From 40-80 sp040394775 (GTDB taxonomy: Bacteria; Bacteroidota; Bacteroidia; Flavobacteriales_D; Crocinitomicaceae), in assembly GCA_040394775.1 (NCBI GenBank), contig JBEBRN010000001.1:1-64000 (forward strand): a stretch of DNA of 64,000 nt, in the 5' to 3' direction. The notes beneath the pieces were generated by a model. That model worked only from the letters and a program-made list of their open reading frames with translations. It had not been told where the DNA came from and did no database searches. Below are positions 1-8,900 of the stretch, piece by piece; position 1 is the first letter of the stretch; every line of letters begins with the position of its first letter. Position numbers and translations under genes: made by a program.

Positions 1-53
1 TTCTTTTCAGATTAACTCAAATTTATGCATAGTCCCCAACTTTTGGACTTGAT
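1..53. repeat. Dispersed 53-bp repeat, copy A
   Basis: This stretch matches 41137-41189 in the same orientation at 50 of 53 positions (mismatches at 5, 21 and 44). The core reads TATGCATAGTCCCCAACTTT. Both copies are in non-coding DNA. It runs to the window edge, so the unit may extend further left. It could be the end of a degenerate insertion sequence or an intergenic repeat family; no transposase is visible near either copy. Confidence 0.75.
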
Positions 54-91
54 CCTCTTTTAGTGTGAGTGTGAGTGAACAGAATGAAGAA

Positions 92-146
92 AAAAAATCA
101 GAGTAGAAATTTCGCTCTCGCTCTGTTTCTCCCTCTGATTTTTTGT
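92..146 (-). terminator. Terminator-like hairpin after tRNA-Leu
   Basis: On the minus strand, immediately after the tRNA, CAAAAAATCAGAG is followed by a long loop and then CTCTGATTTTTTTT. This gives a GC-poor stem of about 12 bp with a U tract, a plausible intrinsic terminator for the tRNA transcript. The inverted repeat is nearly symmetrical, so it could also work from the other side. Confidence 0.55.
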
Positions 147-227
147 ACCCAGGGCGGGAATCGAACCCGCACTCCTCGCGGAACTGGATTTTGAATCCAG
201 CGCGTCTACCAATTCCGCCACCTGGGC
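146..227 (-). tRNA. tRNA-Leu (CAA anticodon)
   Basis: The minus strand folds as a class II tRNA. The acceptor GCCCAGG pairs with CCTGGGT (first pair G-U). The anticodon stem CTGGA/TCCAG encloses the loop TTCAAAA with anticodon CAA, and a variable arm and GGTTCGATTCC T-arm follow. The length of 82 nt without CCA suits tRNA-Leu. It decodes UUG. The 3' CCA is not encoded and would be added by nucleotidyltransferase. Confidence 0.95.
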
Positions 228-338
228 ATTGAATTGGACTGCAAAGATAAAAACTTTTTTTGATTGATTTTCGGATTTTAATTTTTTTGACTAAAAATTC
301 TTGAAATCAAGCTTAGTAATCAGATTTGATATTCAATT
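228..338. other. Spacer between tRNA-Leu and maf
   Basis: This is an AT-rich spacer downstream of maf and upstream of the tRNA on the minus strand. The tRNA promoter should lie here. I see no open reading frame and no strong hairpin. With the repeat, hairpin and tRNA to its left it accounts for the gene-free first 338 bases. Confidence 0.5.
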
Positions 339-917
339 CTACGTAAAATCAGCAATTAACACATCATATAATCGCGCAACGGGCAATCCCATCACATTGA
401 AATAAGAGCCTTCAATGGATGAAATTCCCGTATAACCAATCCATTCTTGAATACCATAACCGCCCGCTTTGTCTAATGGTTGGTATTTGTCAATGTAATA
501 ATCGATTTGTTTGTCGGTTAGATTTTTAAACACCACTTTCGTGACATCTGAAAAGGAAACGGTTTTATCTTTCGACGTCAAACAAACACCTGTAATTACT
601 TGGTGTGTTTTCCCCGATAACATTCGCAACATTTCTTGTGCGTGTTCTCTATTCTTCGGCTTCCCTAGAATCTGATTGTCACACAAAACAACTGTATCTG
701 ACGTAATAATAAGCTCGTTTTCTTTTATACTAGATAAATGTGCATTTCCTTTTTCGCGTGCCAAATACTCGGCAACGGTATTCAAAGGAATATCATTCGG
801 AAAGGTTTCGTCAATTTCGATGGTACGTACTTGAAATTCAATATCTAATCCTTCTAAAAGTTGCTTTCGTCGAGGAGATTGAGAACCTAAAATAAGCGTA
901 TAGGGTGTTTTCAACAT
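339..917 (-). CDS. maf: Maf-family nucleoside triphosphate pyrophosphatase
   Basis: This 192-residue protein belongs to the Maf/HAM1-fold family, which hydrolyses dTTP, UTP or modified nucleotides to the monophosphate and pyrophosphate and so cleans the cytosolic nucleotide pool. The N-terminal signature LILGSQSPRRKQLL (residues 8-21) is the family SxSPRR phosphate-binding motif. The conserved ITSDTVV (about 70-76) and the K-P-x-(N/D) segment GKPKNREHA follow, and GYGIQEWIGY near residue 155 is the typical C-terminal block. Length is normal. It is separated from the upstream dehydrogenase by that gene's terminator, so it probably has its own promoter. Specificity between dTTP/UTP and m7GTP types cannot be read with certainty. 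Confidence 0.93.
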   Translation of the reverse strand: MLKTPYTLILGSQSPRRKQLLEGLDIEFQVRTIEIDETFPNDIPLNTVAEYLAREKGNAHLSSIKENELIITSDTVVLCDNQILGKPKNREHAQEMLRMLSGKTHQVITGVCLTSKDKTVSFSDVTKVVFKNLTDKQIDYYIDKYQPLDKAGGYGIQEWIGYTGISSIEGSYFNVMGLPVARLYDVLIADFT

Positions 918-927
918 GTTTTAAAAA

Positions 928-961
928 ATAAAAAAATCCCGACAATGCTATTATCGGGATT
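928..961 (-). terminator. Rho-independent terminator after the ALDH gene
   Basis: On the minus strand AATCCCGA is followed by an 11-nt loop, TCGGGATT and a T-rich run. The loop can pair further (AAT/ATT) around one mismatch. It lies 17 bp past the stop of the aldehyde dehydrogenase gene and before maf, so it separates the two units. Confidence 0.8.
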
Positions 962-977
962 CATTGGGATTTTAAAA

Positions 978-2522
978 TTATAAATCAAATTTGATTCCTT
1001 GTGCTAATGGCAAACTATCCGAATAGTTAATGGTATTCGTTTGTCTTCTCATGTACACTTTCCATGCGTCAGAGCCAGACTCACGACCGCCACCTGTTTC
1101 TTTTTCACCTCCAAAAGCACCACCAATTTCAGCGCCTGAAGTTCCAATATTTACGTTCGCAATACCACAATCAGAACCCGATGCAGCAAGGAATTTCTCT
1201 GCTTCTTTTAAATCGTTCGTCATGATAGCAGAAGATAATCCTTGTGGAACACCATTTTGTATCTCAATAGCATCTTCAACGCTTCCAGAATATTTGATAA
1301 GATATAAAATCGGTGCAAAAGTTTCCGTCTGGACGATATTGTATTCGTTCTTAGCTTCAAAAATCGCTGGTTTCACATAACATCCAGAAGCATACGCCTC
1401 TCCTGTTAAAACACCACCTTCTACCACTGGAATACATCCTTCCGCTTTCGCTTTGTCTAAAGCTGCTAAATACGTGTCAACCGCCATTTTATCCATCAAT
1501 GGACCAACGTGATTGTTAATATCTAATGGATCGCCGATTTTCAATTGTCCGTATGCTTTAACGATTGCATCACGTACTTTGTCGAAGATAGATTCATGAA
1601 TGATTAATCGACGTGTCGTTGTACAACGTTGTCCACATGTTCCCACTGCACCAAAAACAGCTCCAGGAACCACTACCTTCAATTCTGCTGAAGGCGTAAT
1701 GATAATCGCATTGTTTCCTCCTAACTCTAATAAAGATCTTCCTAAGCGCCTTGCAACTGCCTCTGAAACGGCTTTACCCATTCTAGTAGAACCTGTTGCA
1801 GAAATCAACGGAACACGTTTATCATTCGATAATAACTGACCGATAGAAGCATCTCCAATCACTAAATTTGAAATTCCTTCTGGTAAGTTATTTTCCTTAA
1901 GGACTTTCGCAATGATATGTTGACAAGCAACGGCAGTAATAGGTGTTTTTTCTGATGGTTTCCACACACAAACGTCTCCACAAATCCAAGCTAAAGCGGT
2001 ATTCCATGACCAAACAGCCACAGGGAAGTTAAAAGCAGAAATAATTCCTACAATTCCCAATGGATGATATTGTTCGTACATTCTGTGAATAGCACGCTCT
2101 GAGTGCATTGTTAAACCGTACAATTGACGCGATTGACCAACTGCGAAATCACAGATATCAATCATTTCTTGAACTTCTCCCAAACCTTCTTGAAGCGATT
2201 TACCCATTTCATACGACACTAATTTTCCTAAAGCGTCTTTATGTAAACGAAGTGCATCACCAAATTGGCGAACGATTTCTCCTCTTTTTGGAGCAGGAAC
2301 GGTTTTCCAAACTTTATACGCTTCTTGCGCCTTAACGATTGCGTTATTATAATCTTCTTCTGTTGCCGCAGTAACGGAAGCAATCAATTTACCATCAACT
2401 GGTGAAAAAGACTCAATGACACTGCCATTTGTTTTTAACCAATCACTACCTGTGCTAACACCGTTTGAAAGAGTGGAAACATTCAACTCTTTTAAAATTT
2501 CAGCTATATTAAAATTACTCAT
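978..2522 (-). CDS. ALDH7-type aldehyde dehydrogenase
   Basis: The 514-residue protein is an NAD(P)-dependent aldehyde dehydrogenase most like the ALDH7 (alpha-aminoadipic semialdehyde / piperideine-6-carboxylate dehydrogenase) branch. Visible blocks are the SAFNFPVAVWSWN nucleotide-binding region, ATGSTRMGK, the catalytic glutamate motif LELGGNN, the nucleophile region GTCGQRCTTTRR, and the C-terminal ETGGGRESGSDAWK of ALDH7 enzymes. Length is full. In this family the likely role is oxidation of L-aminoadipate semialdehyde from lysine breakdown, or detoxification of lipid aldehydes. No lysine-catabolic neighbours are visible, so the substrate is inferred from the family only. It ends at a strong terminator and appears monocistronic. 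Confidence 0.9.
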   Translation of the reverse strand: MSNFNIAEILKELNVSTLSNGVSTGSDWLKTNGSVIESFSPVDGKLIASVTAATEEDYNNAIVKAQEAYKVWKTVPAPKRGEIVRQFGDALRLHKDALGKLVSYEMGKSLQEGLGEVQEMIDICDFAVGQSRQLYGLTMHSERAIHRMYEQYHPLGIVGIISAFNFPVAVWSWNTALAWICGDVCVWKPSEKTPITAVACQHIIAKVLKENNLPEGISNLVIGDASIGQLLSNDKRVPLISATGSTRMGKAVSEAVARRLGRSLLELGGNNAIIITPSAELKVVVPGAVFGAVGTCGQRCTTTRRLIIHESIFDKVRDAIVKAYGQLKIGDPLDINNHVGPLMDKMAVDTYLAALDKAKAEGCIPVVEGGVLTGEAYASGCYVKPAIFEAKNEYNIVQTETFAPILYLIKYSGSVEDAIEIQNGVPQGLSSAIMTNDLKEAEKFLAASGSDCGIANVNIGTSGAEIGGAFGGEKETGGGRESGSDAWKVYMRRQTNTINYSDSLPLAQGIKFDL

Positions 2523-2613
2523 ACTATATATTTAATTACAAATGATTTAATTGCAAATTACGAGTGAACTACGATTTTTACTTGCTTTACAAAAGTAATG
2601 ATTTTTCTGGTTA

Positions 2614-4884
2614 TTATGGTTGAAAATAGTTTGCAAGACTATAACAGTTTGAGATTTCATTGTAATGTTCTGGCAATTTCTTCATGGATTTTTTAAAGTC
2701 GTTATCCACATCTTTTGTCGCAAAGTCAATCATATAAAAACACAAAGCCTTGAATTTCTTATTCTTTGTTTGTTCAAATGCTTTATGATAATATTTCTGT
2801 GCCAAATGATTGTTTCGATATTCATCTTCGTCCACGTAAGAAGGTTGATCCCAATTAAAATTAGTGGTCGATTGAAAACGTCGCATCATCCATGAATTGC
2901 CATGTTGTGACATGTTGTAATAGCAAGTCGCCACCAAGAAACTATAATAGGCATTTTTAGAATTTTTGGGGTCGTTGCTCTTATCAATATAATCAATCAA
3001 ATGTTCTAATACAGAGAGTTTTGACAATCGGAAATCTTTTCGATCTGGAATAAAGTCAGGCGTGTTACTGATGTCGTAAAATGGATTCGCATCAAAAATC
3101 CAATAGCCATAATCGTATTTATTTCGTTCCCATCGTTGATAATTTTTGTTCCAATATTCTTTTTTCGTGGATTGAAAAGCGGTTAAAGCGGCTGATAGAT
3201 TGTCTTCTCGGATATATTTCGTTCCTAATAAATCGGAAAGTAAGTCTTTGGACAAAATCAATTCTTTAAAAATCATTTGATTGAATGCATCATTTGGCAC
3301 TTTATCCAAATAATCAACAATTTGTTGTAATTGAATCGCGCTGTAGGTATAATCGATATAGTCAAAGTAATTACTGAAGTAAAATAGATTCGATGACTTT
3401 TTAGAATGATTGGCTCTCCACCATACATTCACATCATAATATTCGTCATAACTATATTCATAACTTCGCCCAGCCAAAGAGATAATGGCGACTGCTTCTG
3501 GCAATTGATTCAAATATTCTAACTCACGCCCAATGGCAAAAATGAATTTTTTATCTTCTAGCTTTTTTTGAATAGTCGACTGAACCTCTTTGCTTATCAC
3601 TACATTTCCAATTGGCTGTTTGGCAATTTGCGCTAAAGCAATCACTTGTTCCACTTCAGTATTTCCTTTCTGATTGGGATGTTCTTTCAGAAACGTTTTT
3701 CCTTTTTGAATACATTGTTCAAATGAACGTGTCATGAATAAAAGTTGAATTTCAGCTAACTTCCAATTCTCTGGATTTTCGATATTTTTCATTTGAACTT
3801 GCTGCACAAAATTCAAAAGTTTTTGAGCATACAACCTATCTTTTTCAGAACGTTGACGAGCTGTGGTGGTATTAATTTTATTATCTCCTACCCAATAATT
3901 ATTCTGCTCCGTTGACGGCATATAATTGACATAGTAAGGTGTAAAAATCCAATCTTCCAATTTTTGTATTTCTCGGAATAGGAGAAGTTCAAGTAGCTTT
4001 GATTTAGAATTGTACTGATAAATCTTTTGTAAATAGTCTAAATTCGGATCTAAACGTTGAACAGATGCAAATATATAGGCATTCGCTTTGTCTTTGTCAT
4101 TTTTTGCCTTCTCTAACGCTTCACGCAATGAAAACGTATCATTGAAATGATGATAGCAGATTTGGGCTTTTTGTCGTGAATTCGCTAGTACTTTGGCCTT
4201 ATCCAAACTGTTACTTTCTTTTGAGAAGCAATAAAAGTAAAGTCCCCAATAATAGAGAAAGTCTTTCGGCGATTGTGCAAAATAGTGATTGAAAGTTGTT
4301 GCAATTGCGGTATAATTCTGATTGTAGTATTCTAATCGAATTTGCAAAAAAGCATATCTCCGTTTCAAATCTTCATTCGTAACCGTCTTTAATTGTTGCG
4401 CTATCTTAGCGATTAACTTCTTACGATTAATCGTCATTAATTGGGGATTCTCTTTACGCTCCCATGCGTCATTTTCGTAATCAACGGAATTGTACGGTTC
4501 ACATTCTTTCGCCATTTTAAGATAATCGATAATGTCAGTTCGTTTATTTTGAAACAAATAGCGAATAAATTCATTGGTCGATTGTGCACTAAAATCTGAA
4601 TAGGATTGACTGTACAGAAAATTAGAAATGGCACTTTTACTTACCTTATTTCCTACTAGTTTTTGCCAAGCTTCGACATTTTCATCGTAATCTGATTCTT
4701 GAAAACTTAAAAAAAACTCATCCGAATTGTATAAAAAAGCAGCATATTCCGAAGGAACAGAAAGATACTTCGGTTGAAACAGTGAAAATCGAACGGATTC
4801 TCCATAAGGTTCAAACCAGCAGGCTGAAACCGAATAAATATTAATGCTGAAGCAAACGAGTGTAAATAGCAGAAATTTCTTCAT
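2614..4884 (-). CDS. Unknown exported 756-residue protein, repeat-like
   Basis: I do not recognise this as a characterised protein. It starts with a lysine-tipped hydrophobic signal sequence ending in VSAC (cysteine at residue 22), which fits either a lipobox or an ordinary signal-peptide site. The mature part is mostly helical and rich in Tyr, Trp, Asn and Lys. It has stretches that look like irregular tetratricopeptide-type helical pairs, for example EDLKRRYAFLQIRLEYYNQN and the region around residues 640-740. No catalytic motif is evident. The gene overlaps the preceding lipoprotein gene by 44 bp, so the two are almost certainly co-transcribed and translationally coupled. A role as a large periplasmic or outer-membrane scaffold is only a guess. 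Confidence 0.7.
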   Translation of the reverse strand: MKKFLLFTLVCFSINIYSVSACWFEPYGESVRFSLFQPKYLSVPSEYAAFLYNSDEFFLSFQESDYDENVEAWQKLVGNKVSKSAISNFLYSQSYSDFSAQSTNEFIRYLFQNKRTDIIDYLKMAKECEPYNSVDYENDAWERKENPQLMTINRKKLIAKIAQQLKTVTNEDLKRRYAFLQIRLEYYNQNYTAIATTFNHYFAQSPKDFLYYWGLYFYCFSKESNSLDKAKVLANSRQKAQICYHHFNDTFSLREALEKAKNDKDKANAYIFASVQRLDPNLDYLQKIYQYNSKSKLLELLLFREIQKLEDWIFTPYYVNYMPSTEQNNYWVGDNKINTTTARQRSEKDRLYAQKLLNFVQQVQMKNIENPENWKLAEIQLLFMTRSFEQCIQKGKTFLKEHPNQKGNTEVEQVIALAQIAKQPIGNVVISKEVQSTIQKKLEDKKFIFAIGRELEYLNQLPEAVAIISLAGRSYEYSYDEYYDVNVWWRANHSKKSSNLFYFSNYFDYIDYTYSAIQLQQIVDYLDKVPNDAFNQMIFKELILSKDLLSDLLGTKYIREDNLSAALTAFQSTKKEYWNKNYQRWERNKYDYGYWIFDANPFYDISNTPDFIPDRKDFRLSKLSVLEHLIDYIDKSNDPKNSKNAYYSFLVATCYYNMSQHGNSWMMRRFQSTTNFNWDQPSYVDEDEYRNNHLAQKYYHKAFEQTKNKKFKALCFYMIDFATKDVDNDFKKSMKKLPEHYNEISNCYSLANYFQP

Positions 4885-5872
4885 CGCTATATTTATTAAA
4901 TGTGGAACTTTGGAAATCGAATAAACTCACTGTAACTTGCTTGTCTAACGGAACATATTTTCGAATCAAATCTAATGATTGAGATAAAGTCTCTGGTTTT
5001 ACTTCTTCAATTTTAATACGATCACCAACCTTTACATAGGTGGAATTTCCGATGGAATGATCTTCCGTTACTTCATACCACATATCGTCCAACTTCTTGG
5101 TGAAATCGATAATGTCATTTTCATCCACATTCATTAATTGAGAAAACTGATTGTTGTGATACAAAATCGCCCAAGAAAAAACGGGTAAAGCGATATCCAA
5201 ATGCAATGGGTATTTCTCCTTATTGACTAAATACTTTTTCAATTCATCGACTTCTAATACCGAATTTCTTTTCGGATCAGAGAGTGGTGGAATTAAATTA
5301 TAGCACATCAACATTGCTTTATCCACTGGTGGAACGCCCATCTTATTTGGATACGCATACGGATATAAACGTAAGGTACAACTCAACTTTTTCTTGGATA
5401 ATTCTTTTATTTTCTTCAAGAGATGGAAGTACTTATCCTTGGTTGATTCCGTCCAGTCACAATCTATTTGAATTTCATCATACTCCCATTTTTTCGACTC
5501 GTTCCAGTTATCAACGGTGTATTTATTGATTAAAAAAACAATGTTGTCTGCTAATTCATCCAAGGTTTTTTCAGTATTATGCTTGAAGATTTCATTCTTA
5601 ATGAAAATGGTTGGAACAATATTTAATCCCTCAGATTCATAATAGCTCGGACGGTTTTTATTGTATGGGAAGTTTCCTTCTATTTCATTATAATCTACTT
5701 CAAATATGCGATAATACACTTTTTGAATTTCAAGACTATCCAGTTTCGTGTCGTCTAAAGACCCTTGTTGCCAATAGTAAACCGCTTTTTCAACCGTTTC
5801 AGGTGCTTTTTTTCCACAACTGACAGTTATGAAAAGTAGAATATAAAGAAGATTTTTCATAAATAGTGACAT
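4841..5872 (-). CDS. Putative lipoprotein with TIM-barrel-like features
   Basis: This 343-residue protein carries an N-terminal hydrophobic stretch ending in ITVSCGKK, a somewhat weak lipobox (Thr at -3). The true start may be the internal MKNLLYILL (start near 5860) rather than MSLFMKN. After the signal, segments such as YDEIQIDCDWTESTKD, LSCTLRLYPYAYP, AMLMCYNL and LHLDIALPVFSWAILY alternate as strands and helices. They resemble the DUF3142 / glycosidase-like TIM-barrel family; that match is from memory and tentative. It lies 36 bp downstream of sprA and overlaps the following 756-residue gene by 44 bp. The pair may be tailing transcripts of the sprA operon. Function is unknown. Confidence 0.65.
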   Translation of the reverse strand: MSLFMKNLLYILLFITVSCGKKAPETVEKAVYYWQQGSLDDTKLDSLEIQKVYYRIFEVDYNEIEGNFPYNKNRPSYYESEGLNIVPTIFIKNEIFKHNTEKTLDELADNIVFLINKYTVDNWNESKKWEYDEIQIDCDWTESTKDKYFHLLKKIKELSKKKLSCTLRLYPYAYPNKMGVPPVDKAMLMCYNLIPPLSDPKRNSVLEVDELKKYLVNKEKYPLHLDIALPVFSWAILYHNNQFSQLMNVDENDIIDFTKKLDDMWYEVTEDHSIGNSTYVKVGDRIKIEEVKPETLSQSLDLIRKYVPLDKQVTVSLFDFQSSTFNKYSDEEISAIYTRLLQH

Positions 5873-5908
5873 CGTAAAAAATTAAACAACGGTTATTCTC
5901 AAAAGAAA

Positions 5909-8900
5909 TTAAATTCCGCCTAAGTTCACTCTCAATCTAAGACCACATTGCAAGTTTGCCGTTGGGTAGCTAATCATCACTTTTGGTGTGTTAATCGTAT
6001 GGTCATAATACAACTGAATAGTAAACATCGAATTGATGGTATAATCTATCGTTGATTTAATAGACATAATTCGTTGACCTCCAGTTGCGTCATTCGTATT
6101 TTGATCCGTTTTACGAATAACGGTAATATTATCTCTTAAACTAAAGTCAACACGAATAATTAGTGGTTCTTCTATTGTTTTATTCCGAATTTTAAACGGT
6201 AATCTAACTTTTGGAATTTTATATCCTAAACCGAACACATATTCTTCTCCTCTAATTTCAGTTACTTGATTATTGGACAAGGCAAGGTTTTCATTTCTAT
6301 CCTTCTTATATTCAAATTTCGTCAACAAGTCTTGTCCAAATAATTTCCATGTCGCATCCATTCCAATTAGTGGAGAGAAGCGCTCTACAATAGAGACATT
6401 AGAAATGACACTGGAAGCATAGAAGTTATTATTCAAATCGACTAATGAAGAGAATCCATCGGCATCTTGCTCCGCTTTTAAGTTAGTCTGTAAACCACCG
6501 ATCGTCACCGTGGAAGAATAGCTGTGTCTCAATACAAAGTTTCGTACAATCTTTTGTGCAAACTTCATTTTACTTAATCCATTATACGATATGTTCCAGT
6601 TTGGTAACGGAATATTACTCAATGGATTTATTGTTCTACCATTTACTTTTCTATCTGTATATGCGGCCAAGAAAGCACCAACAACCACTTCTTGTTGATT
6701 ATCTCCATACCCTTGAGCGTAACCTTGTGAATTAACAGTTGTAGAGTTAGGGTTAGCATCTCCTAATAGTCTTGAAACAGCAGCTCTGTTTTCTCGTAAA
6801 GCTTCGAAAGTAGCAGACGTATTATCTTTTCTAAATACACCAAAAGCACTTCCTAAAGAAACATTCGAATAGGTCAACGTCGATATTTGTGTTCTACTTT
6901 GACCTTCAAACTGTTGCGTTAAATCATTGTAACGATAGAATTCACTTGTTGCATTAGTGAAGTTTCTATTCATCGTTAGATCAATAACTAAATCTTTAAT
7001 CGGTTGAAGATTTGCCTTAAGCTGATAGTTCTGGGCATGCATTTGTGTGAATTGTTTATTCAATTCACTATTTTTAACCAGCCAATTATTATCAGTTGCC
7101 ACTTGTGCCACACTATACCCATTACTTTTTCCTGTCAATGAATAGGGTTGTTGACCGAAAGCAAATCCAGCCAAGCCATTAGCAGTTCTATTATTCAAGC
7201 CAAGCATACTTGTTCCTTCACCAAATCCAGGTAATAAAGTACCATCCGTTACTGCGTACGTTCCAGACACATTTCGAATACTCATCACTGTTCTTGCAAA
7301 GAATGCTCCCACTGGATTTAATGGTTTTTGTTCTAATTCTCGTAATTTTTGTTCTTTTTTCTGCTTTTTCTCGTGCTTCTTCACCGTTCTTTTCCATTGA
7401 CGAAGTTCTTTCTTCGTCATTTCGTCCAATGGCTTTGGTGGTTTCAGTTCTATTTTTGCTGGTGTCGCTTGTTTTGTTGGAGTTCCCGTTGCAGACTTTC
7501 TTCCTCCTGCTGTTGTAGATCTAGTTGTTGTACTTCCTTTATCAGCATTTAATACTTTTTTGAAGTAAGGGATTTTATCATACAACTTGGTGAAGTTCAT
7601 TTGAACACTCGAATTAAAGACACGGCTATTTTGGATGGTATTTCCGTATCTCGATTGACCCAATGGTGCTCGTTGCCAATTATACGTTCCTGAGTACTTG
7701 ACATTTGCTTGAACAAAGTTAAGTGCTGGAATCTTATTGATTGGAATGTTGTATTGTAAACTATAGTCTTGTAAGTAATTTGTCGTTTGACCAAGCGTTT
7801 TTAACTGTTTCGTGATGGTATCTCTAAAGACTCTGTAATTATCTGGGTCTAACTTTCTGTTGATACGTCCTTGATTTTCATCAAATAACGAATTGTTTGT
7901 TGCGTTAAAGGTGAATTTTAAGTTCTTTGTTAAATCCCATCCTAGATAATACGTTCTATTCCAGAAAAATGATTTCACAAAAACAGGATCGAATTCATAA
8001 TCTGGAACAAGGTTATTTTTCACTTGTCTTTCATTATAATTTCGGACAATGTCATTGGTCACTGCTACTGTACTTGGCAGATAATTAATGTTGAAATCTT
8101 TGATAAGATCTAACCATTTCGTTTTTTGGAAGGCTTTTACATTTTTAAACGGTTCCCATGGCTTTGAAGAGAAAGAGTAATTATAATTCAGTCCACCTTT
8201 CCACGTCTTAGTGATATCGTATTTTATGTTAAAATCACGGTGAGTTGCTTCAGAATAGGAGTAATTAGCAACGAAGTTAGAAATGTTATAGAATCGATTC
8301 TTTGCTGTTGGGCTTTTTTCCTTTCGGACGCCATTAAAGCTATACGATTTACGCTCTGTAAAATCCTGACCATCTCTAGCTCTTTCCTTAAATTCAGCAC
8401 GATCGTAATCACTTAATTTAATATCAGGGTTATACGGATCATATTCAGGATTGATAATACCTAAAGAATACGAATAGAAGAAAGGTAAAGAAATCATAGC
8501 TCTTCTACCAAAGAATTGACCTAAAGCAACATTCGTATTAAAGTCAAACGTGTATTGTTCATTCCGTTGACGTTCTAAAATACGGCTATCCACTTGTCCC
8601 CAATTCGTTCCTGAATAAGTACCTGCAAAATTAAAATTAGCAAAATCAGCTGCTTGAATTTGAAGTCTTGCAAGAGCAGCGGAACCACCTTTAGTGTCAA
8701 AGTCAGTCAAACGCAATTCGTTCACCCAAACTAACGCGCATTTCTCCATGCCATCATCTTGCCACGTGTCATTACTTGCTTTATTTGGATTACGAACACC
8801 TATCATAATCACTTTAAGACCTTGTAAATTAGGACTACCTTTTATCTTCAACTTACGTGTAGGATCGTCTGGATATGGAATGCTATATTCAGAAGCATTC

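Noticed and set aside
1030..1839. Plus-strand frames inside the aldehyde dehydrogenase gene
   Set aside because: The minus strand encodes a complete, motif-rich ALDH across the same bases; the opposite frames have no family features.
7210..7552. Hydrophobic plus-strand frames inside sprA
   Set aside because: They are opposite-strand reading of the Lys/Glu-rich SprA segment, whose complement gives Phe/Leu/Ser codons.
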